Assembly (NCBI GenBank): GCA_021202075.1
Contig: JAJQDT010000173.1
Location: 6,572-70,571, forward strand
Origin: Lachnospiraceae bacterium
GTDB lineage: Bacteria; Bacillota; Clostridia; Lachnospirales; Lachnospiraceae
DNA: 64,000 nucleotides
Reading direction: 5' to 3'
Shown piece by piece: positions 43,930 to 53,626 of this stretch. The position numbers and the translations under genes were made by a program. Numbering within the stretch: the first letter of the stretch is position 1; each line of letters opens with the position of its first letter. Below the pieces are notes generated by a model. That model was not told the origin of the DNA. It did not search any database and worked only from the letters and a program-made list of their open reading frames with translations.

Positions 43930-46086
43930 TTAACTTGTGCCAGTCATGGATGCAGCGTATGATCGGCACACTGCCTCTGCCACCCGGATCCCGTCAACTG
44001 CCGCAGATGTGATTCCGCCCGCATATCCGGCGCCTTCGCCGCACGGGAAAATTCCCGGATGGGAAACACTCTGGCAGTCGGCGCCGCGCAGAATGCGCAC
44101 AGGAGATGAGGTGCGGCTCTCCACACCGGCCAGCAGCACGTCCGGGGCGCCAAATTCCGGAATTCGGCAGCCGAATGCGCGCATTCCTTCTATAATAGAA
44201 GCATTCAGATCCTCCGGAAGAATGGATCGAAGGTTTGTCATCATCCACTGTCCTTTGTTTTCCGGCATCAGTTCTCCGGGCGCTTCCGATGGACGGTTCA
44301 TACAGTAATCCTCAAATCTCTGAATGGGAATCATCCCCTGACCGCACTGAAAGGCCGCCCGCTCCAACTGCCTCTGAAACGCAATGCCATCGAGAGCGCC
44401 CACAGCTTGGCTCGCTCTGGTGTGCCTGTCAACAGGATTCATCCAGACAGCTTCCGGATCGGAGGCTCCATTTGCTTCCATCGAATCGCCGGAACTATGG
44501 CTTAGATCATATTCGAAATTATGTCTGCCGCCTTCGCCGGAATGTTCCGCATCTTTTCTGGTAAATCTCTGGTAATCTTCGGGTGTAACGGTCACAACGA
44601 TCGCGCTGTTGGCATTCCGGCTGCCGCGATTACTGTAGCTCATGCCATTGACGGCAGTCATCCCTGCCTCCGAAGACGCGTTGACCACGTAGCCGCCCGG
44701 ACACATACAGAAGGAGTATACGCCCCGGCCATTTTCACATTTGTGCGTAAGCTTATAGGGAGCGGCGCCCAGCTCCTGCAGAGAATCTGTATCATTGTCA
44801 CAGTCTTGATTCCTTCCATGGCTGCCAGGGTCAGAAGCACTTTTTGATAATTGTCCGGTCTGGATTTTCGAGTCGCTTTCCGCAGGATTCTTTAAGCAAT
44901 TCTCTGTGCAATTCTGCACCCCATACATGGCCTGGTTGATCATTGCCTGGCTGTGCTGCACACGCAGGCCAACGGCAAATGCCTTTGCTTCCATGGAACA
45001 GTCTGCGTCATATAACATCTGAAACGTATCGCGCGCACTGTGCCCGATTGCAAGGACAAGCTGATGGGTGCGCAGGAATTTCTCACCATTATTAAGCTCA
45101 AGAATATAGCAGTCTTTATTGGAAACTGTACTCTCCTTTCCCTGCTGCGCAGACGCAGCGCAATCCCTCCGGCAGTTTCCGGAAAATGTATCCGGGTGTG
45201 ATTCATCGAAGAAAGTGGAAGAATAGATTCCACCAGGCGTTTCCCCAGACGCATCCGCCGGCCGGATGCCGGTCAGGCAGGTTTCAAACCGCACCTCCCC
45301 GCCTAGGCGGATAATCTCCTCTCTCATATGCTTTACCACACGCACCAGCACGTCTGTCCCGATATGGGGCTTGTGGCTCCAGAGAATCGACGGGTCCGCT
45401 CCGGCGTTTACAAATTCGCGCAGGACAAACCGGATTTTTCCGTCCGTGTCTCTGATCAGGGTGTTTAACTTACCATCGGAAAAGGTACCCGCGCCGCCCT
45501 CTCCGAACTGGACATTGGACGCCGGATTCAGATCTCCTGTTTCCCAGAAGCGCCGGACACTCTCCGTTCGCTTCTCCACGGATTCCCCGCGCTCCAGAAT
45601 AATCGGGCGCAGACCGGCTCTTGCGAGCATCAGCGCGCAAAACAGGCCGGCCGGCCCGCTGCCGATCACAACCGGGCGGTCAGCCTGTCGATCAGCTTCC
45701 CGTGTCATCTGGGGCGGGAGAACATTATTTTTGTGTTCACCGGAAGTGACTGTGAAGGAATATGGAAATACGTATTCCTTTGGCTCCGCCGCAGTCACGT
45801 GACGGTTGCGCAGCTTCTTTACCGCTGCCTGCGCATGCGCCAGATGAACATCAACGGTATATACATAATACAGATCCGGCTTTTTCCGCGCGTCAATTGA
45901 TCTGCGGAGGATTTCGTATTCCGGTATCTGCGGCTTTCCGCCAGGATCGGGATTACCTGTGTCGGAATTACACTCGGAAGTCATAAGCCGAACCTGACGA
46001 ATATGAAGAATCCGGCAGATTTCCTGTTCCAGTGCCTTTCTGTCATGACCGACCGGAAGCTTTAATTCACTGATTCTTGCTACCAT
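43930..46086 (-). CDS. NAD(FAD)-utilising dehydrogenase, COG2509 type
   Basis: 718-aa flavoprotein. After a 75-residue N-terminal domain common to this family, the FAD-binding loop is VVIGSGPAGLFCALMLARAG, with the second GEGAGYAGGITSAAVDGIRV near the end. VQFGEGGAGTFSDGKLNT and MCPGGYVVNASSE are further hallmarks. Two stretches look inserted: about 45 residues after GIRPADASGETPGG and about 50 after MYGVQNCTENC, both Ser/Asp/Cys-rich. Normal members are nearer 530 aa. GAGGCAATT before ATG 46086 supports that start. Its substrate is unknown. Confidence 0.88.
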   Translation of the reverse strand: MVARISELKLPVGHDRKALEQEICRILHIRQVRLMTSECNSDTGNPDPGGKPQIPEYEILRRSIDARKKPDLYYVYTVDVHLAHAQAAVKKLRNRHVTAAEPKEYVFPYSFTVTSGEHKNNVLPPQMTREADRQADRPVVIGSGPAGLFCALMLARAGLRPIILERGESVEKRTESVRRFWETGDLNPASNVQFGEGGAGTFSDGKLNTLIRDTDGKIRFVLREFVNAGADPSILWSHKPHIGTDVLVRVVKHMREEIIRLGGEVRFETCLTGIRPADASGETPGGIYSSTFFDESHPDTFSGNCRRDCAASAQQGKESTVSNKDCYILELNNGEKFLRTHQLVLAIGHSARDTFQMLYDADCSMEAKAFAVGLRVQHSQAMINQAMYGVQNCTENCLKNPAESDSKIQTGQLSKSASDPGSHGRNQDCDNDTDSLQELGAAPYKLTHKCENGRGVYSFCMCPGGYVVNASSEAGMTAVNGMSYSNRGSRNANSAIVVTVTPEDYQRFTRKDAEHSGEGGRHNFEYDLSHSSGDSMEANGASDPEAVWMNPVDRHTRASQAVGALDGIAFQRQLERAAFQCGQGMIPIQRFEDYCMNRPSEAPGELMPENKGQWMMTNLRSILPEDLNASIIEGMRAFGCRIPEFGAPDVLLAGVESRTSSPVRILRGADCQSVSHPGIFPCGEGAGYAGGITSAAVDGIRVAEAVCRSYAASMTGTS

Positions 46087-46154
46087 AATTGCCTCAATTC
46101 CTGTGATACCTTTCTTGAAACGAGAACGGAAAAAGTAGAATGCCGCCCGGGATT

Positions 46155-46703
46155 TCACTGTACATCATTCTCGTTAAACAATATCATACTAAAATAGACA
46201 ACCGTATCTCCGCCGTAATTGTAACAGATTCCGATTTTATCGAGCATTTCCATCACAAGGACGCCATGGCTTTCCATCGAGAAAAAGCGTTTTTCCGGGA
46301 AGCGGCACGGTGCGTCCGGGCATGTACAGACCTTGCATTCGGTACATCCGGTTGACAGGATATAGAAATCGTCAAACGCGCGCGCAAGCTCGTCACGGAT
46401 TTCCAGCGTCAGGTCGTCGTGCTGCCGTTTTACCCTTAAGTTTGCGTCTCTCTCCCAGGCATTCGGTGTCTCCGTGACCGTGGAATACAGACAAAAATAC
46501 TGATACTCCCTGCATTTGCTGATTTTTTCTTCAATCGTGCCGCAATAGGGCGGGCAGGTCCAGCAGTGGCCGTACCGGTCGCAGTCCCGCTCACAGATCT
46601 GCCAGACCCTGTCCGAAAAAATCATTTCTTCCTGCCCCCCAAAATAATACTCGCAGATGGGATGCTTTAAAAGCGTTGCTTCAATCAATTCCTTCCGGCT
46701 CAT
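46155..46703 (-). CDS. DUF2284 cysteine-rich metal-binding protein
   Basis: 182 aa. Two Cys clusters suggest iron-sulfur centres: CERDCDRYGHCWTCPPYCG in the N-terminal half and CTECKVCTCPDAPCRFP in the second. No TM or signal. Start 46703 follows AAAGGAAAACG; an earlier ATG at 46736 lacks a site. It stands between two flavoproteins, so an electron-transfer link is possible, by inference only. Confidence 0.87.
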   Translation of the reverse strand: MSRKELIEATLLKHPICEYYFGGQEEMIFSDRVWQICERDCDRYGHCWTCPPYCGTIEEKISKCREYQYFCLYSTVTETPNAWERDANLRVKRQHDDLTLEIRDELARAFDDFYILSTGCTECKVCTCPDAPCRFPEKRFFSMESHGVLVMEMLDKIGICYNYGGDTVVYFSMILFNENDVQ

Positions 46704-46745
46704 CGTTTTCCTTTCGTTCGTGTGCATATATGACATAGCTCAAAA

Positions 46746-48182
46746 TCATATTTCCGTAGCGTTTTTCCCTGCAAGATACCCGCTCGTCCAGGCCCACTGC
46801 AGATTGTAGCCGCCGCAGGGACCGTCCACATCCAGAAGCTCCCCGGCAAAATACAGATACTCATGAAGACGGGATTCCAGACGATCGGAAATCTCCCGGC
46901 AGTCCACACCTCCCGCGCAGACCTGCGCCTGATCAAAGGACTTTGTGCCGGTCACCGGCAGCAGATATCCCTTCATCACGGCAACAAGCGTATAAATAAA
47001 ATCTTTATGATCCGCTATCTCTGAACAGGATTCGGGTAAATCTCCACCGCAGGCTTCTCCGGAGCGTTTCAGAATCACCGGAATCAGTTTTTCATTTAAC
47101 AGGCCGCGCAGCAGGACGGAAACAGATTCTCGCCCAAGATCCTCTGCCCTTTTCAGGAGCAGCTCCTCTATCTCAACTTCTGTATAATCGGGCAGGAAAT
47201 CAATGCGAAGCAGATAGCTGTTTTGCTTGCAGCCGCCCGAAGCGCTGTCCGTTTTTCCGTTCGTTTGTGTGTTCGTTACGCCATTCCTTTGTGAACTCAA
47301 ATTTTTGTGATCGCCAGGAAATTGCACAAAACGGGAAAGCTGAAAGATGACAATGCCGGAGACGCCATATCTGGTCCATTGAAGCTCTCCGGTATCCCTC
47401 GCGACCAGCTCTATCCGATTACAATCCCTGCGAAGTAACGAAACCTCCGCGCGGCAGCGAACCCCTGCCAGCTTCTGTTCCGGAAACGGTGCCTGGCAGG
47501 TAAATGGCACAAGCGCAGGTCTTGGATGGATGATGGAATGTCCCAGAGCCTGTGCCAGGGCATATCCTTTTCCGGAAGCTCCGGCAGAAGGCGCGGCTTT
47601 GGAGCCGCAGGCGAGAATGACCGCATCCGCCGTATACGTCCAGGTGGGCGTGACGACGGCATATCGCATCAATTGCCCGGATAATTCAGAAGACCCGAAT
47701 GCGAAAGCAGATTCATCGCCTGCTTCTGCAGAAACGCCCGGCTGCTTCTGCGAATGCCCGGGACATTTGCCATAATCAATGATCTCTGTGATGGTAACGG
47801 AAAACTTCAGCTTCACGCGCAGTCTGCGCAGCTCCGCGAGCAGCACCTCCAGCACGGAGGACGCCTGCGAGGAATAAGGATAGACGTACTCATTTTTTTC
47901 CTTTGTAAGAAGCCCCAGCTCCCAAAAGAAAGCCAGCGTATCCATCACAGAAAACTGTTTCAGAAGCTGCTCCGCAAGAGCAGCACCGGTTCCATGATAG
48001 CGTTCGCAGATATTTTTATCGGTATTGGTCAGGTTGCAGCGTCCATTCCCAGTGACCAAAAGCTTTCTGCCGGGGCGATCCTGCGCTTCGAGGATGGTCA
48101 CCTCCGCGCCGGACCGGGCCGCCGATATGGCCGCCATCAGCCCCGCCGCGCCGGCTCCGATGACAATGATTTTCTTTTTCAT
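46746..48182 (-). CDS. BaiN/HI0933-family FAD-dependent oxidoreductase
   Basis: 478 aa. FAD-binding IIVIGAGAAGLMAAISAARSG, then the family's GRKLLVTGNGRCNLTN, TYTADAVILACGSKAAPSAG, and the C-terminal FAGELLDVDGPCGGYNLQWA. One member, BaiN, acts in bile acid 7-dehydroxylation, but most have unknown substrates and nothing here points to bile acids. Residues about 290-320 (NGVTNTQTNGKTDSASGG) and 155-175 are low-complexity inserts. A GGAGGAT site precedes the start. Confidence 0.92.
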   Translation of the reverse strand: MKKKIIVIGAGAAGLMAAISAARSGAEVTILEAQDRPGRKLLVTGNGRCNLTNTDKNICERYHGTGAALAEQLLKQFSVMDTLAFFWELGLLTKEKNEYVYPYSSQASSVLEVLLAELRRLRVKLKFSVTITEIIDYGKCPGHSQKQPGVSAEAGDESAFAFGSSELSGQLMRYAVVTPTWTYTADAVILACGSKAAPSAGASGKGYALAQALGHSIIHPRPALVPFTCQAPFPEQKLAGVRCRAEVSLLRRDCNRIELVARDTGELQWTRYGVSGIVIFQLSRFVQFPGDHKNLSSQRNGVTNTQTNGKTDSASGGCKQNSYLLRIDFLPDYTEVEIEELLLKRAEDLGRESVSVLLRGLLNEKLIPVILKRSGEACGGDLPESCSEIADHKDFIYTLVAVMKGYLLPVTGTKSFDQAQVCAGGVDCREISDRLESRLHEYLYFAGELLDVDGPCGGYNLQWAWTSGYLAGKNATEI

Positions 48183-48227
48183 ATGCGGGATCCTCCTTTA
48201 GGACAATCGGATCAGCGATGCCGAACG

Positions 48228-48260
48228 CAAAATATACATTGAACCATGTAGTATATTTTG
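48228..48260. other. AT-rich 10-bp inverted repeat upstream of the BaiN-like gene
   Basis: CAAAATATAC / GTATATTTTG with a 13-base loop, extended by one more G-C pair. It lies 46 bases before the BaiN-like start. It could be an operator, or a terminator of the upstream gene; no T run supports the latter. Confidence 0.5.
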
Positions 48261-48382
48261 CAGGACAGCATACGCCTGTATCCGCCTGGCGATTATGGAT
48301 AAAGACAATAACCCGATTTTCGCAGGAAATCGAGAACGGTACATCTCCAGTAGCGAAGCGATTATCCGGGATGAAAGCTGTG

Positions 48383-49663
48383 TCAGGATGGGATGTTCAC
48401 AAGCCCCTTATCGTACAGCCGCTGCAAGGATTTCATGATGCCCAGCTTCGCGTGCGGCCAGGTCAGTCCCCCCTGAAAATAGACCGCATAGGGAGGCTTG
48501 ATCGGCCCGTCCGCGCTCAGCTCGATGGAAGAGCCCTGCACAAACGCGCCGGCGGCCATGATCACGTCGCTGTCATAGCCGGGCATTGCCCACGGCTCGG
48601 GCGTGACATAGCTGTCCACCGGGGCAGCCGCCTGGATCCCTTCACAGAACGCGATGACGCCCTCCGGAAATCCAAAGGTGATTGCCTGAATGATATCATG
48701 CCGCTCTTCCGTTCCGTTCGGCACAACCGCAAACCCCAGCTTTTCATACATATTCGCGGCAAAAACCGCCCCTTTTAAAGCCGCGGCCGTCACAGTCGGA
48801 GCAAGGAACAGACCTTGATAGAAGGACTGCATGACGCCGAAATTTGCGCCGACCTCCCGCCCAAGCCCCGGAGATGTCAGGCGGAACGCGCACTGCTCCA
48901 CACATTCTCTGGTCCCGGCGATGTAGCCGCCCGCCGGAGCAAGTCCGCCTCCGGGATTCTTAATCAGGGAGCCCACGACCATGTCCGCACCGAATTCCGA
49001 TGGCTCACTCATTTCAACAAACTCGCCATAGCAGTTATCCACCATGCAGATAATATCCGGGCGAATGCTTTTGACAAACGCAACGGCCTCTCCGATCTGT
49101 GCCACGGAAAGCGTCGGTCGGGTCTGATAGCCTTTGGAGCGCTGGATTTCCACCAGCTTTGTCTGCGGCCGGATGGCCCGGCGGATGCCATCCAGATCAA
49201 AGCTGCCATCCGGCAGAAGATCCACCTGCGCGTAAGTCACCCCATATTCGGCGAGGGAGCCGCGTGACGGACGGATACCGATAACCTCCTCGAGCGTATC
49301 ATAAGGCTTGCCGGAGATGGAAAGCAGCTCATCGCCCGGCCGCAGGTTTGCGGATAACGAAAGAGCCAGTGCGTGCGTGCCGCAGGTAATTTGCGGCCGT
49401 ACCAGAGCCGCTTCGGTCCGAAAGACATTTGCGTATACCTCTTCGAGCGTATCGCGCCCCCGGTCATTGTAGCCGTAGCCGCTCGAGGTCTCAAAGCATT
49501 CCGCGCTCACACGCGCGTCCTGCATCGCCTTGATCACCTTCAGCTGATTGTACTCCGCGATCTCGTCAATCCTTTGAAAACGTTCCTCCAGACCGCTCAG
49601 AATTTTCTCAGAATATTCGTATACCTCCCGGCTGATGCCGAGGGATTCATACATCTGTGTCAT
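48383..49663 (-). CDS. Aluminium-resistance / methionine gamma-lyase family PLP enzyme
   Basis: 426 aa, COG4100-type fold-type I PLP enzyme. YGYNDRGRDTLEEVYANVF and ALVRPQITCGTHALALSL form the cofactor pocket; the PLP Lys lies in VVGSLIKNPGGGLAPAGGYIAG. Members are labelled aluminium-resistance proteins or cystathionine beta/gamma-lyase-like; activity here is inferred only from fold. It lies upstream of the BaiN-like gene and is preceded by a 15-bp repeat array. Confidence 0.92.
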   Translation of the reverse strand: MTQMYESLGISREVYEYSEKILSGLEERFQRIDEIAEYNQLKVIKAMQDARVSAECFETSSGYGYNDRGRDTLEEVYANVFRTEAALVRPQITCGTHALALSLSANLRPGDELLSISGKPYDTLEEVIGIRPSRGSLAEYGVTYAQVDLLPDGSFDLDGIRRAIRPQTKLVEIQRSKGYQTRPTLSVAQIGEAVAFVKSIRPDIICMVDNCYGEFVEMSEPSEFGADMVVGSLIKNPGGGLAPAGGYIAGTRECVEQCAFRLTSPGLGREVGANFGVMQSFYQGLFLAPTVTAAALKGAVFAANMYEKLGFAVVPNGTEERHDIIQAITFGFPEGVIAFCEGIQAAAPVDSYVTPEPWAMPGYDSDVIMAAGAFVQGSSIELSADGPIKPPYAVYFQGGLTWPHAKLGIMKSLQRLYDKGLVNIPS

Positions 49664-49960
49664 GTTATGTCCATGCTCCTGTCTATAGTTTGGCTGTCTA
49701 TGATCTATCTGCCAGTGTTCTATCTGTCAGTGTCTTATTTGTTTGTGATCTATCTGTTATGTTGTTTCTATCCGTATTGCATCTGTTTAACCATAATTGT
49801 TTTTGTAATATTGGCTTTTGTGTACTAATCAGATATTTTCTTTACATTCAAAATATTTCTGCCTGCTTTATATAGTTTACAGATTCATTCAAATCCTTCT
49901 GCTGCTTTACGGCTGAAAATAAATCCGTTCTTCTCTTGGGAACTGGAATGATGAATGTTT
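49664..49960. repeat. 297-bp T-rich gap with a degenerate 15-bp tandem array
   Basis: From 49681 to about 49755 units follow a 15-base period: GTCTATAGTTTGGCT, GTCTATGATCTATCT, GCCAGTGTTCTATCT, GTCAGTGTCTTATTT, GTTTGTGATCTATCT. The rest of the gap is T-rich with no gene. It separates miaA from the PLP enzyme gene. Confidence 0.8.
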
Positions 49961-50938
49961 TTATGACCCAATAGTAAGAAGTTTCCTGTCTTTCAGGCAA
50001 TCCATCATATAGTTCAGTAATTTCTCCTCATCATACCCAAACCGGTCTTTGTCGAGCCAGATGACATCCCGCTCTCTGCGGAACCAGGTAAGCTGGCGCT
50101 TCGCAAAATGGCGGGTATCCCGCTTCAGGATGCGGATAGCTTCCTCCAGCGAATCATCTCCCGCGAGATAATCCAGCAGTTCCTTATATCCAAGCCCCTG
50201 CATGGACACCATATCGCGGGCGCATCCGGCGTCCTGCAGCCGTTTCACCTCATCGAGCAGCCCCGCATCCATCATCTGTTCCACGCGCAGGTCTATTTTC
50301 TCATAGAGACTAGTGCGAGGTTCGTTTAATACAAAATACGCGAAATTGTAGGGGGACTGCTTTGCCCGCTCTTTCTCATTGTGAGCGGAAATCTTCGTCC
50401 CGGTCTCATGATAAAACTCAAGCGCACGGATGACGCGCTTTACATTATTCGCATGGATGCGCTCTGCAGATTCCGGATCGACCTCGCGCAGCATATCGTG
50501 AAGCACCTGCGGATTCTGTTCCTTTGCAAGCATTTCCAGTGATTTGCGATAGGCGGTATCCAAACCATGCTCCGTAAAATCAATCCCATAGAGCACGGCC
50601 TGTATATAAAAGCCGGTGCCTCCCACAAGAATCGGGATCCGTCCGCGAGATTGAATCTCTTTAATATATCGCAGAGCATATTGCTGAAATTTCACAACGT
50701 GGAATTCCTCCCACGGCTCGAATTCATCGATCAGATGATGCGGGATCCCCTGCATCTCCTCCGACGTCACCTTCGCGGAACCGATATCCATGCCCCGATA
50801 GACTTGCATCGAATCCGCGGAAATGATCTCCCCACTAACGCGCTTCGCAAGCTCCACGGACAGATGCGTTTTACCGACCGCAGTCGGGCCCGTGAGTATA
50901 ATCAGCGGACTCTTATTTCTATTCTGAGTTTGATTCAT
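49961..50938 (-). CDS. miaA: tRNA dimethylallyltransferase
   Basis: 325 aa; adds a dimethylallyl group to A37 of tRNAs reading UNN codons. P-loop GPTAVGKTHLSVEL, DSMQVYRGMDIGSAK, HHLIDEFEP, LVGGTGFYIQAVLYG, and the tRNA-binding Trp region RRERDVIWLDKDRF. Its product is the substrate of MiaB, encoded at 59.5 kb. It lies next to mutL-mutS, a common order in Firmicutes. Confidence 0.97.
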   Translation of the reverse strand: MNQTQNRNKSPLIILTGPTAVGKTHLSVELAKRVSGEIISADSMQVYRGMDIGSAKVTSEEMQGIPHHLIDEFEPWEEFHVVKFQQYALRYIKEIQSRGRIPILVGGTGFYIQAVLYGIDFTEHGLDTAYRKSLEMLAKEQNPQVLHDMLREVDPESAERIHANNVKRVIRALEFYHETGTKISAHNEKERAKQSPYNFAYFVLNEPRTSLYEKIDLRVEQMMDAGLLDEVKRLQDAGCARDMVSMQGLGYKELLDYLAGDDSLEEAIRILKRDTRHFAKRQLTWFRRERDVIWLDKDRFGYDEEKLLNYMMDCLKDRKLLTIGS

Positions 50939-51111
50939 GATTTATGACCTCATGCCCATCTGCCGGTTTCCATGTCCTGTTACAGAATAAATGCTTTTCA
51001 TTCTGCATTTTTCACAGAAACAAATTGGGTATCAGAAATCACGGCAACACGCATATCCTGTTACTTTTCAATCTGATTTATATTGACTTATGTTGTATTG
51101 CTGTTCGGGTT

Positions 51112-53322
51112 TCATACGATCCTCTTGAACTTCTTTTCAAGCTCATATTTTGACATCGCAATAATAGTCGGCCGCCCATGCGGACAGTTATAGGGATTCT
51201 CAAGTGTAAGCAGCTCTCCAATCAGGGCGTCAACCTCCTGTATAGAAAGACGATGGTTTCCCTTAACTGCTGCCTAGCAGGACATGGAGGCAATTTTTTC
51301 CCGGATGGCCTGGTCGGAGGCTCGTTCGGAAATATCGGTCAGTCCGTCCAGCATCTCGAGAAACAGCGTCCGGTCGGCAATGCTATAGAGGTTGCCGGGA
51401 ACCGCACAGATGGAATATTCCTTTCCACCAAACGGTTCAATCTCAAAGCCGACTTCCGTAAAACGGTCCATATGCTTTTTCAGCATCTCCTCCTCCTGCA
51501 TGGAAAGCGAAACAATAATCGGAGGCGTGATCATCTGAGAGGTCTGCTTCTTCTCTTCCATATTTTTCATAAACCGCTCATACAGCACCTTTTCATGTGC
51601 TGCATGCTGGTCGATGATGTACATTTTGTCCTGAAACTCCACGATCCAGTAGGTATCAAATACCTGCCCGATCAGTTTATGCTGTTTGATGTTCTGCTCG
51701 CTCAGAAGACGTTCATCCAGAAATCCCATCTGTATTGGTTTGGAATCTGCGGATGACTCGTATGCGGACGTTGCTTCGCTTTGCCGGGTCGGCAATTCCG
51801 ATGTCTGGTCTTTATTGTTTTCAGACAAAGCTGCAGAGCCTTCGGCTTTGGCATCATTGCCGGACAATGAAGGTGAATTTGCTTTACTATCGTCTGCCGT
51901 CAAATGATTAACGGCAGATTTACTGTCAGCATTTGTAAAAATCATCCCTGTGACCGGCTTAAGCGTCCCGGGCTTATTTTCCGGGTACTTTGGCTCATAT
52001 GGACTTTGCGATTCCGCCAGCAGCTGGCTGCGCACCTTTTCGAACGGCTCTGGATAGCGATAACGGGACGGCCTGGCATTTGAATCAGAATGATTTGCAT
52101 CACCGGCTGCAGTACTTAACAGACCGGGATTTTTATCAGAACCGTCCACTTGGCTCACAGGATCTGCTGTACGTTCCGGGCAATGGTTTTTATCAAAATT
52201 GTCCCCATGGTTCGCATGATCGATACGATGCGGTTCGCCTTTTTGAGGTTCGCACTTCTGCAATTCCTCTTTCTTTTTATCACCATTCGTGCGTGTATTA
52301 CGCTTATTGTCAATCGTAAACTCCGGAATCAGCTCCCGGTGCACCAGTGCTTCCTTAACAGCATTGTACACCTGGTCATAGACAAAGCTCTGGTCGGCAA
52401 ACCGGACCTCCATTTTTGTCGGATGGACATTGACATCCACCAGGTCGGTATTGATATCAATCATCAGCACCGTCAGCGGATAGCGGTGATTCATCAAAAA
52501 TGGCTTATAAGCGTCTTCAATCGCGCGGGCGATTATAGCGCTTCGGACATACCGGCCATTGACAAAATAATTTTCATAGTTACGGTTGCCCCTGGAAATT
52601 ACCGGTTTGCCAATAAAACCGTCCATGCGGACAGAATCATTCCTCATCTCAACCGGAACAAGATTGGAAGTAACCTCGCGCCCATATATGCCGTATATAA
52701 TGTCCCTCATCCTGCCATTGCCAGAAGTGGCCAGCTTCGTATCCGGATTATTAATAAATTTAAACGAGATATTTGGATGAGAAAGTGCCAGCCGCTCCAT
52801 CAGGTCGCTGACATATCCGGCTTCGGTGACCGGACTTTTCAAAAACTTGCGCCTCGCGGGTGTGTGATAAAAAAGATTGCGCACCAGAATCGTTGTCCCT
52901 TCCGGCGCACCGATCTCCTCCATAGACATCTCAACACCGCCCTCTATCACATAGCGAACGCCAAGAAGACTGCCCGGGATTTTTGTAATCATCTCCACCT
53001 GGCTGACCGCTGCGATGCTGGAAAGCGCCTCCCCGCGGAACCCGAGCGTACCGGACGTCAGCAGGTCATCCACCGTGCGGATTTTGCTGGTCGCGTGCCG
53101 CAAAAAGGCAGACTGCACCTGATCCTTTGGAATGCCACAGCCATTATCCGTAATGCGAATCAGAGAGGTACCGCCCTCCTTAATCTCGACCGTCACGGCA
53201 TTCGCCCCGGCATCCACCGCATTTTCAACCAGCTCCTTCACGACAGAAGCCGGCCGCTCTACCACCTCACCAGCGGCTATTTTGTCAATCGTATCCTGAC
53301 TAAGCAAGGCAATTTTATCCAT
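51112..53322 (-). pseudogene. mutL: DNA mismatch repair protein MutL, interrupted by an in-frame TAG
   Basis: N-terminal GHKL ATPase (KIAAGEVVERPASVVKELVENAVDAGA, DNGCGIPKDQ, GFRGEALSSIAAVS), a low-complexity linker, then the C-terminal dimer/endonuclease domain with DQHAAHEK. Translation stops at TAG 51276-51274 right after IASMSC. The same frame then continues 53 codons to TGA at 51114-51112: AAVKGNHRLSIQEVDALIGE, then NPYNCPHGRPTI and a KKFKRIV end. These are the normal MutL C-terminus, where SCKAAVK is expected, so AAG (Lys) has become TAG. The truncated protein loses the CPHGRP metal motif. Start ATG 53322 is chosen from MDKIALLSQDTIDKIAAGE. Confidence 0.9.
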
Positions 53323-53376
53323 ATGACAATTACTTTCCTCCATATTAGTAATATTATACAAAATATATTTTTGATA

Positions 53377-53405
53377 TTGAAATATAAACAAAAATTTATT
53401 ATAAT
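53377..53405 (+). promoter_or_regulatory. Promoter of the toxin-like mRNA (RNA I)
   Basis: TTGAAA (53377-53382), 17-bp spacer, TATAAT (53400-53405). Transcription would start near 53412, at GGTGCTACC, 116 bases ahead of the small ORF. Confidence 0.8.
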
Positions 53406-53454
53406 AAAAATGGTGCTACCATAACGATAGATAACGATAGGCGGTTAGTCCTTA

Positions 53455-53520
53455 ACAGGAAACTGTGATTCCTGATCACATAGAAATCTCTCATTTGAGA
53501 AATCTGTCAGGAAAGGAGGA
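53455..53520 (+). promoter_or_regulatory. Alternative hairpins in the toxin-like mRNA leader
   Basis: TTCCTG (53469-53474) can pair either with CAGGAA at 53456-53461 or with CAGGAA at 53508-53513, which abuts the AAAGGAGGA ribosome site at 53512-53520. Such a switch would open or close translation. Confidence 0.55.
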
Positions 53521-53527
53521 CGTGCTT

Positions 53528-53626
53528 ATGCTCACCATCAGTGATCTAATTGCAGTTCTTAGTCTCTGCATGACCTCATTTGGTCTTGGTTACTCGATCG
53601 GTAAGAGTAGCAAGGCAGAAAAATAA
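53528..53626 (+). CDS. 32-aa membrane peptide, toxin-like, of a type I TA-like locus
   Basis: MLTISDLIAVLSLCMTSFGL then GYSIGKSSKAEK: one hydrophobic helix of about 20 residues with a GLGYSIG packing motif and a charged Lys-rich tail. The very strong AAAGGAGGA site lies eight bases upstream; GTG 53522 is an in-frame alternative. Size, helix and basic tail match small membrane toxins of type I systems (Fst, holin-like toxins), though I cannot assign a named family. Its stop codon lies inside the terminator stem. Located between mutL and mutS. An antisense RNA promoter faces it from 53745. Confidence 0.75.
   Translation: MLTISDLIAVLSLCMTSFGLGYSIGKSSKAEK

Noticed and set aside
51274-51276. Pyrrolysine at the MutL amber codon
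   Set aside because: The position is a lysine in relatives, which is tempting, but TAG is used as an ordinary stop elsewhere (for example hisIE) and no pyl gene is visible.
52150-53424. 424-codon open frame antisense to mutL
   Set aside because: mutL is clearly real on the minus strand; the antisense protein is basic and motif-free.
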